Of a stretch of 64,000 nt of DNA, positions 19,127 through 28,461 are shown piece by piece. The translations under genes and the position numbers were made by a program. This stretch comes from Candidatus Brocadia sinica JPN1 (lineage in GTDB: Bacteria; Planctomycetota; Brocadiia; Brocadiales; Brocadiaceae): the NCBI RefSeq assembly GCF_000949635.1, contig NZ_BAFN01000001.1, positions 372,001-436,000 on the forward strand. Reading direction: 5' to 3'. Numbering within the stretch: the stretch's first letter is position 1; each line of letters begins with the position of its first letter. The notes below the pieces were generated by a model. It was given only the letters and a program-made list of their open reading frames with translations. It ran no database searches and was not told the origin of the DNA.

Positions 19127-20152
19127 ATGGAACAGAAAATGAAACCAGCAAACATACTTGTGATTGATGATGACCTTGGCGTCAGGGAATCATTAAAAAT
19201 GATTTTGAAAGAAAAGTATTCCATTTCTGCCACATCAAACATTGAAGAAGCCCTTAACAGCCTGAACAACATAAAGCCGGAAATGATTTTCCTTGACATA
19301 AAAATGCCAAGGGCAAACGGTCTGGATTTTTTGAAGCAGATGCGTTCTGCAAATTCTACAATTCCAATAATCATGATCACGGCATTTCCTTCTACCCAAA
19401 CCACGATTACAGCCTTGCGAAACGGCGCCTTTGATTACATAATCAAACCCTTTCAGCCTTCAGAAATCCTAGCAGTAACGGAAAAGGCCTTAAACCATCA
19501 CCTTGAATTGTCGGAGAAAGACAGGTTGGTGGAGAATCTGAGAACAGCTGTTCAACAAAATTTTTTTTCAACCGCAGAAGCCCTCTTGCTCGCCATAGAT
19601 GCCAAAGACTCCTATACAGCAGGCCACTCCAAAAGGGTGTCTCAGCTGTTTGCCCTTGTGTCTGAAGAACTGGGAATTAATAAATCGCGAATTGAAGTGT
19701 TGCGATACGGGGCATTCCTTCATGATATAGGGAAGATAGGGGTTGGTGATGTTGTGCTGGCGAAACCGAGCTTCCTTACAAATGATGAATTCGTTATCAT
19801 GAAGCGCCATTCGGAGATAGGTTATAAAATTCTTGAGCCTATAGATTTTCTAAAAGAATGCTTGCCAATAGTACGCCACCATCATGAATGGTATAACGGC
19901 AATGGCTACCCTGACGGCCTGAAAGGACCTGAAATTCCCTTTGAAGCTAGCATTCTCTCTATAGTAGATGCTTATGATGCGCTAACTACCGACAGACATT
20001 ATCATAAAAAATATTCCCATCAGAAGGCATGTGAAATTATTCGGGAAGGGATATGCATTCAATTTGTACCTGATTTAACTGAAAAAATTCTCACCATCAT
20101 CGACAGATACCGCGAATTATGTTCGAGGAATGAAGATGGAGAAAAATCATAA
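19127..20152 (+). CDS. REC-HD-GYP response regulator (cyclic-di-GMP phosphodiesterase type)
   Basis: 341 residues. Receiver domain with Asp57 (EMIFLDIKMPRANG) and Lys108 (YIIKPF), then an HD-GYP domain with HD at 199-200 (LHDIGKIGVGD) and HHEWYNGNGYPDGLKG around 251-267. HD-GYP domains hydrolyse cyclic-di-GMP; the HD pair and the GYP-type loop are both present, so activity is likely. GAGGAG at 19113-19118 sits 8 bases before the ATG. It is transcribed divergently from the REC-GAF-PAS gene and ends 65 bases before a FadL-type porin gene on the same strand. Confidence 0.9.
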   Translation: MEQKMKPANILVIDDDLGVRESLKMILKEKYSISATSNIEEALNSLNNIKPEMIFLDIKMPRANGLDFLKQMRSANSTIPIIMITAFPSTQTTITALRNGAFDYIIKPFQPSEILAVTEKALNHHLELSEKDRLVENLRTAVQQNFFSTAEALLLAIDAKDSYTAGHSKRVSQLFALVSEELGINKSRIEVLRYGAFLHDIGKIGVGDVVLAKPSFLTNDEFVIMKRHSEIGYKILEPIDFLKECLPIVRHHHEWYNGNGYPDGLKGPEIPFEASILSIVDAYDALTTDRHYHKKYSHQKACEIIREGICIQFVPDLTEKILTIIDRYRELCSRNEDGEKS

Positions 20153-20217
20153 ATCTCTTTTCATCTCTGTATACAAAATATATACCAAACACGAGCATCC
20201 ATTTATTAGGAGATAAC

Positions 20218-21483
20218 ATGAAGCAACTTGCTTTCGTTTGTGCCATTTTCCTTTTGTTCTCCTTCAGGTCTACCTGCGTCACTGCACAGATTGCTTCGGG
20301 ATTCCATAATCCTGTCTTTGGCGCTAGAGCGCTTGCACAGGGAAACGCTTTTGTTGCCCGCGCTGACGATGCATCTGCAATCGCATTTAATCCAGCAGGG
20401 CTAACACAGTTAGAAAGACCGCAGATTTCTTTGGGTTCTTGCTTTGTCCTCCCTTCAGTAGAATATCACGGCGATGGTATCAGCGAGAATATGGATACAG
20501 ACGTAAATATTATACCAAATTTATTCTTTGCAAGTCCCATCCTAGGAAATAAATTAGCCGCTGGTTTGGGCATAACAATCCCTTACGGACTCCAGGGTGA
20601 ATGGGACGATGATGGGTTTTCACGGTATGTAATAACGGATTTCGATTTGACCATCATTAACATCAACCCTACCATTACATTTAAACCCTTCTCTTTTCTT
20701 TCAATTGGCGCTGGACTTGATTACTATTATGCCGATTCCAACCAGGAAAGTCGCATACCCCCTTTAGTAGCAGGCACTCCTGAGGGATTTCGGGATCTTG
20801 AAATGAATGGCGATGCCTTTGGATATAATGCCGGAATACTCTGCAATATCAATCCACAACACAGTATTGGTATTTCTTTCCGAAGTAAGGCAGATATAGA
20901 CTTTGATGGTGAACTGGAACTCAGCGGCTTACCCGCTGCGGTAACCGGCTTCGAGCGTTTCGATTCAGATGCCAGCACAACTGCTGCAATACCGGAGATG
21001 CTCTCCCTTGGTTATGCGTACAGACAGGGGAATCTTTGGAGTATAGAAGCCGACGTCCAGTGGACCAACTGGTCACGTTTTGACGTTCTCGGAATTGATC
21101 TTGATCCGCCCAATCCCCTCCTTGGGACAGAAATTGAGGATGTGCGGAAATGGCGTGATACCTGGGGCTTTGCGCTGGGCGGGGAGTATAAGTTCTCTGA
21201 AGCGCTGAAAGCGAGAGGCGGTTATGCCTTTCATGAGTCCCCCGTTCCAAGTGAAACCTTTGAGCCCTCTGTCCCACAGAGTAGCCGACATGCATTGTTT
21301 ACAGGACTTGGATATGGTTGGGGAAAAAATGTAAACAAATGGGTAGATCTTGCTTACGGTGTCGTATTTTATGAAAACAGGAAGATAGACAATACAGTCG
21401 GAGATGCTTTGGGAGGACCTATAGATGGACGCTACGACCTCATTACCCATCTTATTGCAATAAATTTTAACTACAGATTCTGA
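20218..21483 (+). CDS. Outer-membrane protein of the FadL/OmpP1 (Toluene_X) family
   Basis: 421 residues with a cleavable signal peptide (about 1-24, ending CVTAQ) and the family signature near the mature N-terminus (GARALAQGNAFVARADDASA, then IAFNPAGLTQL). Many alternating strands and a terminal aromatic residue (NFNYRF) fit a 14-strand barrel that takes up hydrophobic molecules such as long-chain fatty acids. An AGGAG site lies 6 bases before the ATG. Its presence argues for a diderm envelope. The stop overlaps the convergent cinA gene by 13 bases. Confidence 0.88.
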   Translation: MKQLAFVCAIFLLFSFRSTCVTAQIASGFHNPVFGARALAQGNAFVARADDASAIAFNPAGLTQLERPQISLGSCFVLPSVEYHGDGISENMDTDVNIIPNLFFASPILGNKLAAGLGITIPYGLQGEWDDDGFSRYVITDFDLTIININPTITFKPFSFLSIGAGLDYYYADSNQESRIPPLVAGTPEGFRDLEMNGDAFGYNAGILCNINPQHSIGISFRSKADIDFDGELELSGLPAAVTGFERFDSDASTTAAIPEMLSLGYAYRQGNLWSIEADVQWTNWSRFDVLGIDLDPPNPLLGTEIEDVRKWRDTWGFALGGEYKFSEALKARGGYAFHESPVPSETFEPSVPQSSRHALFTGLGYGWGKNVNKWVDLAYGVVFYENRKIDNTVGDALGGPIDGRYDLITHLIAINFNYRF

Positions 21484-22727
21484 CAGATATTCAGCAATTT
21501 GAGACGTATCATATTTAATGCTGTATTTGCCGAGAAAATTTTAACATCTACCCTGGAACCTTTAAACAAACATTCTTTTACTTCAGAAAAATTATCCCCT
21601 GCAATAGCAATATAGACCAAACCCACAGGTTTTCCCGTTGTAGCGCCTGATGGACCTGCAATCCCTGTAATACCGACACCAATATTTGCTGATGCCCTTT
21701 TTTTTATCCCTTCAGCCATGGCTTTTGCCACCCCCGGACTCACTGCACCGTGCTTCTTGATAAGCTCCCCGGGGACATTTAATGCGTCAACCTTTGCCCT
21801 ATTACTATAAGCAACACTGCCTTCCAAAAAATAATCAGAAATCCCCGGGATGTTAGTGAGTTTGTCTGAAACCAGTCCTCCTGTGCAAGATTCAGCGACG
21901 GCAATTGTTTTGTTACACTTTTTTAGAAGCATGGCAACTGCATGCTCAAGTGTCTCATCACCAACTCCAAATACTGCATGACCGAGCTTCATCCGAATAT
22001 CCTGTTCCGCTTTGTCTAATATTTTTGCAGCACTTTCTCTCTTCGGTGCAGCCGCAAGGATATTTATTGTAACAATGCCATCATGGGCTAATGTCATTCC
22101 CTTAACTTGCTTCTTGCCTTTGAGATAATTCCTTACTACATCCTCCCCAGACAGTTCGGAAATACCAATGGTATGCAAATTTCTCATCACTGCATATCCT
22201 TCGTCCGACTTGTGGCGTGAATCGTACACCTCCAAATACTTATTCAGCATGGAATGCATTTCTCTCGGAACACCTGGTAAACAAACGATTGCTTTGTTAT
22301 CATACTGAAGGACAAATCCCGTCGCAGTCCCATTTTCATTGCAGATCACAAGGGCGCCTTCGGGAATTAAGGCCTGTTTCTTATATCCATCCAGCATATT
22401 CCCGTGATGACTCTCCAGATATTTCTGAATACGAATACAGGCTTCTTTATCAGATATCAGTGGAATGCCGAAAAGTTCTGATACGGCTTCGCGGGTCAGA
22501 TCATTTGCCGTGGGACCTAATCCTCCAGTTGTTACAATCAGGCTCACCCGATCCCTGGCAATCTTCAGGGCAGATTTCAATAATTCTTTATTATCATTAA
22601 CGGATGTCTGGAAAAGTATCCGGATTCCTTTTTCAGTTAAACTTTTTGCAATATACTGGGCATTTGTATCCACAATCTGTCCTAATATGATTTCAGTTCC
22701 TATGGTGATAATTTCTGCTGTCGTCAT
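21471..22727 (-). CDS. cinA: CinA family protein (MoCF-like domain plus NMN deamidase-like domain)
   Basis: 418 residues with the two family domains: an N-terminal molybdopterin-binding-fold domain (AEIITIGTEIILGQIVDTNA, TTGGLGPTANDLTREAV), linked to ADP-ribose pyrophosphatase activity, and a C-terminal CinA/PncC domain (VAVAESCTGGLVSDKLTNIPG, GVGITGIAGPSGATTGKPVG), linked to nicotinamide-nucleotide deamidation in NAD salvage. It lies 53 bases downstream of uvrC on the same strand and overlaps the convergent porin gene end by 13 bases. Confidence 0.93.
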   Translation of the reverse strand: MTTAEIITIGTEIILGQIVDTNAQYIAKSLTEKGIRILFQTSVNDNKELLKSALKIARDRVSLIVTTGGLGPTANDLTREAVSELFGIPLISDKEACIRIQKYLESHHGNMLDGYKKQALIPEGALVICNENGTATGFVLQYDNKAIVCLPGVPREMHSMLNKYLEVYDSRHKSDEGYAVMRNLHTIGISELSGEDVVRNYLKGKKQVKGMTLAHDGIVTINILAAAPKRESAAKILDKAEQDIRMKLGHAVFGVGDETLEHAVAMLLKKCNKTIAVAESCTGGLVSDKLTNIPGISDYFLEGSVAYSNRAKVDALNVPGELIKKHGAVSPGVAKAMAEGIKKRASANIGVGITGIAGPSGATTGKPVGLVYIAIAGDNFSEVKECLFKGSRVDVKIFSANTALNMIRLKLLNICQNL

Positions 22728-22780
22728 AAAACTTCTCTCGTACTCCAGTTAGTCAAAAATGGAAAGAGGTTTATTGGGGT

Positions 22781-24640
22781 TTATACGTGACAATTTGAGG
22801 TCTGAGTAGTAACTGTTTCAGGCCTATGGAAGTAATGAAAGATCTCGTTTGCCTGCCTTGATGGTATTTTACCGATTTCCATCAACTGTTCAAGTGTGGC
22901 GTTTCGTATGCCTTCAATGCTGCCGAAACACCGCATGAGTTTCCTTTTGCGTGCAATCCCAATTCCGGAAATCTCATCAAGGGGTGATCTGTAATATTCC
23001 TTATCCCGGAGTTTTCTATGATACGTGACAGCAAACCGATGGGCCTCATCTCGTACCTTATCAAGAAATAAAAGTTCCGGGGAAGATGATGCCAGCACGA
23101 TAGGGTCTGACATGTGCGGTTTAAAGATCTGCTCTCCAATCTTTTCTCCCAGTGTATCGCCTTGATTCCTGCCTTTAGCCAAAGCAATCAAGTCAACATT
23201 ACCTATCGCCAAATCCTCAAACACCTTCAGGGCTACGCCTAACTGACCCTTGCCTCCATCCACCATAAGCAAATTTGGTAAATCACCTTCTTCCACTGCC
23301 CGTTTGTATCTCCTGGTTAGCACCTCGTACATCATTGCATAATCATCGATTTGCCCTACAGTTTTAATCTTAAACCTTTTGTATTTAGATTTATCAGGTT
23401 TCCCCAGCTCAAACGTAACCATGGACCCCACCGCCTGTTTACCAAAGATATTAGAGATGTCAAAACACTCTATACGTTCAGGCACATGTCTTAACATCAG
23501 ACTTTCTTTCAGGGTCTTTAATGTCCTTGTAAAATTTTCATCATGAGTCCGGGATACCTGATAGGCGTTCTCAGCGTTTTTTTGTGCCATTTCAATAAGC
23601 CGCATCTTGTCACCGCGCTGAGGATGTATTACCTCCACCCTCTTGCCTTTCTTTTCCGTGAGCCATTCTTCAAGCAACCTCGCATCTGCAGATTCCACAG
23701 GGATAATTACCTCAGAGGGTATAAATCGTGTCTGACTGTAAAACTGATTTAAAAAAGACCTGAACACCTCTTCGATAGTAGTATGATTTGTGGGAAAATG
23801 GTAGGAAGCTACATCTTCCATATTACCCGATCGGATAAACATGACCTCGAGATACACCTCATCCCTTGCTATATAATAACCAAAAACATCACGATCTACA
23901 AAGGTCATGGAATGGATTCTCTGCTTTTCCACCGTTTCTTCAATAGCACGAATCCGATCACGGATCTTTGCCGCCTTTTCATAGCGCAGTGCTTTCGATT
24001 CCTCACGCATCTGCTGTTTCAGTATCCCAATAAGATCTTCCTGTTTACCTTTTAAAATCAGGATTACCTGATCCAACAGTCCCTCATATGTAATTTCATC
24101 CACAAGGCCGCAACATGGTCCCAGGCATTTATGGATTTGATAATAGAGACAGGGTTTTACCCTTGTTTTAAATACGTTATCCGGACATTTGCGAATGGGA
24201 ATGGTATCATGAATGTATCGTAGTGTCTCTCTTACAGCCCTGGCGGAAGCGTAAGGGCCAAAATACATTGCACCGTCATCGTCGATCTGTCGTACCACCT
24301 TTGGATACGGGAATTTTTTGTTGACTTCGAGTTTAATACTAATAAAGGTCTTATCATCACGGAGATTAATATTAAATTTGGGCTTAAATTGTTTGATCAG
24401 ATTGTTTTCGAGAATAAGCGCTTCTTTCTCTGTTTCAGTAAGTACAAAGTCAATATCTGCAACACGTCTCACCAGATATTCCGTGTAGAGCCTGTTGTCT
24501 GCTTTTTTTTGAAAATAGCTTTTCACCCGGTTTTTCAAATGCTTTGCCTTACCCACATAGATTACCTTGTGTTTGACATCTTTCATGAGGTAGACGCCCG
24601 GTGAGGTGGGAAGATTTTTTAATTTGTTTTTCAGGTTCAT
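22781..24640 (-). CDS. uvrC: Excinuclease ABC subunit C
   Basis: Nuclease of nucleotide excision repair that makes both incisions with UvrAB. GIY-YIG domain at the N-terminus (PTSPGVYLMKDVKHKVIYVG), a central UVR motif (about residues 205-240), an RNase H-like nuclease domain (ECFDISNIFGKQAVGSMV, LLMVDGGKGQLG) and C-terminal HhH motifs (ISGIGIARKRKLM). I place the start at ATG 24640, giving MNLKNKLKNLPTSPG as in typical UvrC. A longer start at 24715 would overlap the divergent murQ promoter and has no ribosome site. It is in operon with cinA. Confidence 0.95.
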   Translation of the reverse strand: MNLKNKLKNLPTSPGVYLMKDVKHKVIYVGKAKHLKNRVKSYFQKKADNRLYTEYLVRRVADIDFVLTETEKEALILENNLIKQFKPKFNINLRDDKTFISIKLEVNKKFPYPKVVRQIDDDGAMYFGPYASARAVRETLRYIHDTIPIRKCPDNVFKTRVKPCLYYQIHKCLGPCCGLVDEITYEGLLDQVILILKGKQEDLIGILKQQMREESKALRYEKAAKIRDRIRAIEETVEKQRIHSMTFVDRDVFGYYIARDEVYLEVMFIRSGNMEDVASYHFPTNHTTIEEVFRSFLNQFYSQTRFIPSEVIIPVESADARLLEEWLTEKKGKRVEVIHPQRGDKMRLIEMAQKNAENAYQVSRTHDENFTRTLKTLKESLMLRHVPERIECFDISNIFGKQAVGSMVTFELGKPDKSKYKRFKIKTVGQIDDYAMMYEVLTRRYKRAVEEGDLPNLLMVDGGKGQLGVALKVFEDLAIGNVDLIALAKGRNQGDTLGEKIGEQIFKPHMSDPIVLASSSPELLFLDKVRDEAHRFAVTYHRKLRDKEYYRSPLDEISGIGIARKRKLMRCFGSIEGIRNATLEQLMEIGKIPSRQANEIFHYFHRPETVTTQTSNCHV

Positions 24641-24682
24641 ACGATAATTTATAACACGTATATCTTCTTTTGTAAATATGCT

Positions 24683-24711
24683 TTGACAATCTTCAGCGGC
24701 GATGTTACTAT
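24683..24711 (+). promoter_or_regulatory. Near-consensus promoter placing murQ mRNA almost leaderless
   Basis: TTGACA at 24683-24688, exactly 17 bases, then TACTAT at 24706-24711. The murQ ATG is at 24721, only 9 bases after the -10 box, so transcription should start within about 0-4 bases of the start codon. Confidence 0.7.
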
Positions 24712-24720
24712 GCATCCGTT

Positions 24721-25620
24721 ATGGAAATGAAAGACCGTTCTCAACTGTTAACCGAACAGCGTAATCCCCGTACGAACAATATTGACTGCAAAACCACTCT
24801 GGAAATTATTGATAGTATTAACGCTGAGGATGCGCGGGTTTTTACTGCTGTTCATAGAGAACGCGAATCTATAGCAATGGCGGTTGATCTGATCACTGAT
24901 GCTTTTGAAGAAGGTGGCCGGCTTATTTATGTCGGCGCCGGAACTAGTGGAAGACTGGGTATACTGGATGCCTCAGAATGCCCCCCTACCTTTGGTACTG
25001 AACCTAACATGGTTATGGGAATCATTGCAGGCGGTGAAAAAGCGGTATTCCAATCCATCGAAGGTGCAGAGGACTTTTCTGAGAATGGCGCAAAGGATAT
25101 TCAACAAAAAGAGGTAAATCACCGGGACGTTGTTGTGGGTATTACTACAGGTGGTACAACTCCCTATGTAATGGGTGCCCTTTTTGAAGCAAAAAAACGC
25201 AAGGCCGGGACAATCTTTTTGTGCTGTAATAGAGAAACCACGCCGAGTTTTGACGTTGACATCATCATCCGACCAATCGTAGGGCCAGAGGTTATAACCG
25301 GGTCCACCCGTATGAAGGCTGGCACGGCTACCAAGCTCATACTAAACATGTTAACCACCGCAACGATGATCAAGATAGGGAAGGTTTATGAAAATCTTAT
25401 GGTAGACTTACGCGCCGTGAATGCAAAACTCTCCGATCGTGCCGAACGTATTATTATGGCCGTTACAGGTATCAGCCGGGAAGATGCCAAGAAATTGTTA
25501 GTATCTGCCTTTGGCAATGCAAAGGTTGCCATTGTTATGCAAAAACTGGGTCTTGATTATGCAGAAGCAAAAAAAAGACTTGATGGTCAGGGTGGATTTG
25601 TAAGAAGGGTTTTGTCGTAA
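24721..25620 (+). CDS. murQ: N-acetylmuramic acid 6-phosphate etherase
   Basis: Splits the lactyl ether of MurNAc-6-phosphate to GlcNAc-6-phosphate and D-lactate in peptidoglycan recycling. 299 residues, the family length. The SIS-fold signature GGRLIYVGAGTSGRLGILDA and the SECPPTFG region are intact, as is VGPEVITGSTRMKAGTATK. The start is the ATG at 24721 or the ATG at 24727; both lie right at the predicted transcription start. It implies that the organism makes and recycles peptidoglycan. There is no recycling neighbour (anmK, murP) in the window. Confidence 0.95.
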   Translation: MEMKDRSQLLTEQRNPRTNNIDCKTTLEIIDSINAEDARVFTAVHRERESIAMAVDLITDAFEEGGRLIYVGAGTSGRLGILDASECPPTFGTEPNMVMGIIAGGEKAVFQSIEGAEDFSENGAKDIQQKEVNHRDVVVGITTGGTTPYVMGALFEAKKRKAGTIFLCCNRETTPSFDVDIIIRPIVGPEVITGSTRMKAGTATKLILNMLTTATMIKIGKVYENLMVDLRAVNAKLSDRAERIIMAVTGISREDAKKLLVSAFGNAKVAIVMQKLGLDYAEAKKRLDGQGGFVRRVLS

Positions 25621-26399
25621 TATTCAACACTATGTGGTTGTGTTGTATAAAAATGAAACAACATCATGGGTTTTTATGCGGTTCGTGAGGTTTATGTGTA
25701 CGAAATTGGATAAAACAAAACAAGAATTTCCGATTTTTATGAACAAGTTACAAAAATATCAAAAATCAAGCCCAACGTTTCCCTTCAAAATGTCAAATTT
25801 GTACAAATCATTGATTGTCCTCCTTATGTTTCTCTAAAAATACGTCATGAAATTGCCTCATTTTTTATCTGTAGATGTAATACCTGTCCTTTTTTTGTAC
25901 AATACCTCTATAAAATGCACCATTTTGTACCTTAATGCCTGGAATTGTTGTTCCCGCCCTAAAGGTCATCGTGAAGTAAATAATGAGGAAATATAGATCA
26001 TTGGCTATACTGTATTTTGTATAAAAATATAATGTTAATACAAAATATGGCAATGTAAGGTGCTTTCTGTGAAGTGCAGACTGGCTTGTTTCGTTCGTGA
26101 TAGGTAATTCTCATTTTAGTTGGCATACTTTGTGCTTTTAATACTACCGTGAGTCGGTATTGGAGCACCTAAGAAACCCATAATCCGGCCACGAATTCAT
26201 ATCCTCCTTCTCATCTTCCTTCTTATAGGGATGTCGTCACAAAATGGCGACATCCCTGTAAAAGGGGCGCAATCAATCTCCTGGTTAAATACTAGCATCA
26301 AATCATCATCGCATAATGCCTAACAAGATTGACATTTTAACAATTTGTCAGAATGTTTTTGCCCGGTCGAATTCCTCGTTTTTTACTACCATACCTCTG
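25621..26399. other. A+T-rich stretch without a recognisable gene
   Basis: Reading frames here are short and lack family features. A small hairpin (CAACAC/GTGTTG, 25625-25645) follows murQ and may aid termination. Part of the stretch is probably decayed sequence like that directly to its right. Confidence 0.5.
26227..26257. repeat. Perfect 10-bp inverted repeat
   Basis: AGGGATGTCG, an 11-base loop, then CGACATCCCT. There is no T-run on either side, so it is more likely a repeat element or binding site than a terminator. Confidence 0.55.
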
Positions 26400-26530
26400 T
26401 TATTGTTTTTTCTTTCGCATCACGAGTTCAATTTCTTTTTTCTCTCCTTCTTCAAGTTCAACTTTCTGCCTCGATTTTTTATACCCCTTTTTATTTACGG
26501 TAATTTTATGGGTATCCTTCTTAACTATGT
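26400..26530 (-). pseudogene. Fragment resembling the end of a PEGA-domain protein
   Basis: The last about 40 codons before the stop at 26400 read like a PEGA surface-domain repeat: HKITVNKKGYKKSRQKVEL followed by an acidic turn (EEGEKKEIELV) and a lysine tail. Upstream of it the same frame loses sense and runs antisense to a transposase relic, so only a C-terminal scrap is left. The resemblance is from memory of the domain pattern. Confidence 0.4.
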
Positions 26531-26589
26531 GGTAGTAACCAATCATAAGGGCAATATCCCAGAGATTATGAAGGTTAAGGTGTAGCGTG

Positions 26590-26918
26590 GGAAGTGCGAG
26601 AAAAGGATTTGCCGGTTTACAAATGAGTTTCTCAGTCACCTTCCGATGGGGAAGTTTCTTGCAAACAGGGTATATCTTTTGTGCGCACAACTGGACTATA
26701 ATTTGTCGCTCTGGATACGGGATTTGGTATTGCCAAAACCATACCGAAAGAAGCACATCAAAAGGATACGGCGTTGTATAGAAGTGATTGCCTCCAAGAC
26801 AATTACGAATGGACGTCAGATACGAATAAAAATATCGACCATGCATCGGTGGTGGAAGGACTTTGTTCATGCGTGGAAAACGATTCCGTCCTTGTATATG
26901 GCTACAAGCAGTGGATAA
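26590..26918 (+). pseudogene. C-terminal relic of an IS1380-type (DDE) transposase
   Basis: Two frames have to be joined. The first gives FAGLQMSFS and, after a shift near 26636, the second gives HLPMGKFLANRVYLLCAQLD and then YNLSLWIRDLVLPKPYRKKH, the C-terminal part of IS1380/IS4-like transposases (LPxGxFxANxxxLxxxxLxYNLxxW). The catalytic domain is gone. No terminal repeats were recognised. Confidence 0.6.
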
Positions 26919-27158
26919 AAAACAGTATCGTATATTCTTTCTGTATTGCATAAAAAGAAGGTGTTTGGTAAGAAGAAAGTGTTTCTTCGCTGTGCGCTTT
27001 ATTGTTATTAGTGAAGAAAAAAATGACACGTTTTGGGTATGCTCCTGGTACATGAGGTTCTCTTGAACATGCTCTTGAGTTGTTTTAGGCATTGTTTTTG
27101 TCATTTTCGCTCACCAAATTCTTATTTTTGCTCGTTGTCGCTGGATTGGGGTATATAT

Positions 27159-27392
27159 ATGAAATTACATACTATTCAAGTACATACTTATTCCGGATAT
27201 AAAGCAGATGAGCGGCCGCTCATGTTTATTTTTGAAGGGAAAATACATAAGATTAAGGGAATATTACACCAAGCCTATGAAGAAATTCCTGGTAAAAGGC
27301 GAAGAAGAAGGTACACTATAAAAACAGATGAAAAACTTACCTTTAAGCTGCTCTATGATGAAAATCAAGACCGATGGTTTTTAGAGGAGTAA
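27159..27392 (+). CDS. Small conserved-type hypothetical protein (77 aa)
   Basis: The start is taken at ATG 27159; the frame is open further upstream but reads as noise there. Residues HTYSGYKADERPLMFIFEGK, a central basic patch (GKRRRRR) and a final KLLYDENQDRWFLEE suggest a small beta-rich protein in which the substrate-like strands repeat a 'xYDExxxxWxL' ending. I recall similar short proteins in environmental bacteria but know no function. It stands alone between the decayed region and a methyltransferase gene. Confidence 0.55.
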   Translation: MKLHTIQVHTYSGYKADERPLMFIFEGKIHKIKGILHQAYEEIPGKRRRRRYTIKTDEKLTFKLLYDENQDRWFLEE

Positions 27393-27568
27393 TTTGAAAA
27401 TATTGGGACATCTCCTATATTTTTCTTGATAATCTCTTTCTGTTAGAGTTGCTTCTTATCACGCCAGAGTGCAGTATTATGGAATATCTCTTTAGAATTG
27501 TGTGTAAATAAGACCTATTCAAGCATTTAACTCAGTTGCAAAATGCCATCAGCAATTGAGGCATCGTT

Positions 27569-28402
27569 ATGAAAAATGTTATCAAACGATTTATACTAAG
27601 GCCGATTAGAAAGACACTGCGAAGGATTTATTATTTTCCAATAGACACCATCGACTCGTTGTTAGGCCTGCGAGACGAACTAACACCTCCCAGAGAAAAA
27701 ATTTTCGTTGGTGCCGGTGATTTTAAAAAAATTGGGCAAGAATTTTTCCAGTATTTTATAGAACTTGGTGAACTAAAATCAAATGAAAGGGTACTGGATG
27801 TAGGGTGTGGCATTGGCCGAATGGCCGTCCCTTTAACGAACTATTTGGATAAAAGGGGTGCTTATGAAGGATTTGATATAGTTGCTGATGGGATTAACTG
27901 GTGCAGAAAAAAGATCACCCCTAAATACCCAAATTTTCATTTTCAATTAGCCGACGTGTTAAACAAAAGTTATAATCCTAAAGGAAAATACAAAGCGTCC
28001 GAATACAAATTCCCATACCAGGATGAGTCCTTCGATTTTTTATTTCTCACATCTGTATTTACGCATATGCTTCCACAGGAGGTGGAAAATTACTTCTCTG
28101 AGATTGCACGATTATTAAAAAGAAACGGAAGGTGCTTAATCACATTCTTTCTATTAAATATCGAATCGGTAAAACTCATGGACGCAAAGTCAAGTACCTT
28201 GTATTTCAAATATGGTATTGAAGGATGCCGCACAACAAATATGAGTAAGCCAGAATCTGCCGTCGCTTATGAGGAAAAATCTATCCGGAGCCTCTATGAA
28301 AAATATAAACTAACTATAGTCGAACCAGTTCGTTATGGTTCATGGTGCGGAAGGAAAAATTTTTTAAGTTATCAAGACATTATCATAGCGGTTAAAAAAT
28401 AA
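27569..28402 (+). CDS. Class I SAM-dependent methyltransferase
   Basis: 277 residues. Motif I is VLDVGCGIGRMAVPLTNYL (about 76-94), followed by an acidic residue at the end of the second strand (YEGFDIV) and a post-motif region with FPYQDESFDFLFLTSVFTHM. This is the Methyltransf_11/25 pattern. A basic N-terminal helix (KRFILRPIRKTLRRIYYF) may touch membrane or nucleic acid. The substrate is not evident; such enzymes near small hypothetical genes often modify lipids or sugars. It stands as a single gene. Confidence 0.8.
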   Translation: MKNVIKRFILRPIRKTLRRIYYFPIDTIDSLLGLRDELTPPREKIFVGAGDFKKIGQEFFQYFIELGELKSNERVLDVGCGIGRMAVPLTNYLDKRGAYEGFDIVADGINWCRKKITPKYPNFHFQLADVLNKSYNPKGKYKASEYKFPYQDESFDFLFLTSVFTHMLPQEVENYFSEIARLLKRNGRCLITFFLLNIESVKLMDAKSSTLYFKYGIEGCRTTNMSKPESAVAYEEKSIRSLYEKYKLTIVEPVRYGSWCGRKNFLSYQDIIIAVKK

Positions 28403-28461
28403 GAAATATGTAGCAATTCTCTTAACACCTGGTAAATCACATATTAAATATTATTTTCCCC

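Noticed and set aside
24641-24715. Longer uvrC start at 24715
   Set aside because: It would overlap the murQ promoter, lacks a ribosome site and adds residues not found in UvrC proteins.
26400-27104. A 234-codon minus-strand frame as a gene
   Set aside because: Most of it is antisense to a recognisable transposase relic and has no protein-like character except the last about 40 codons.
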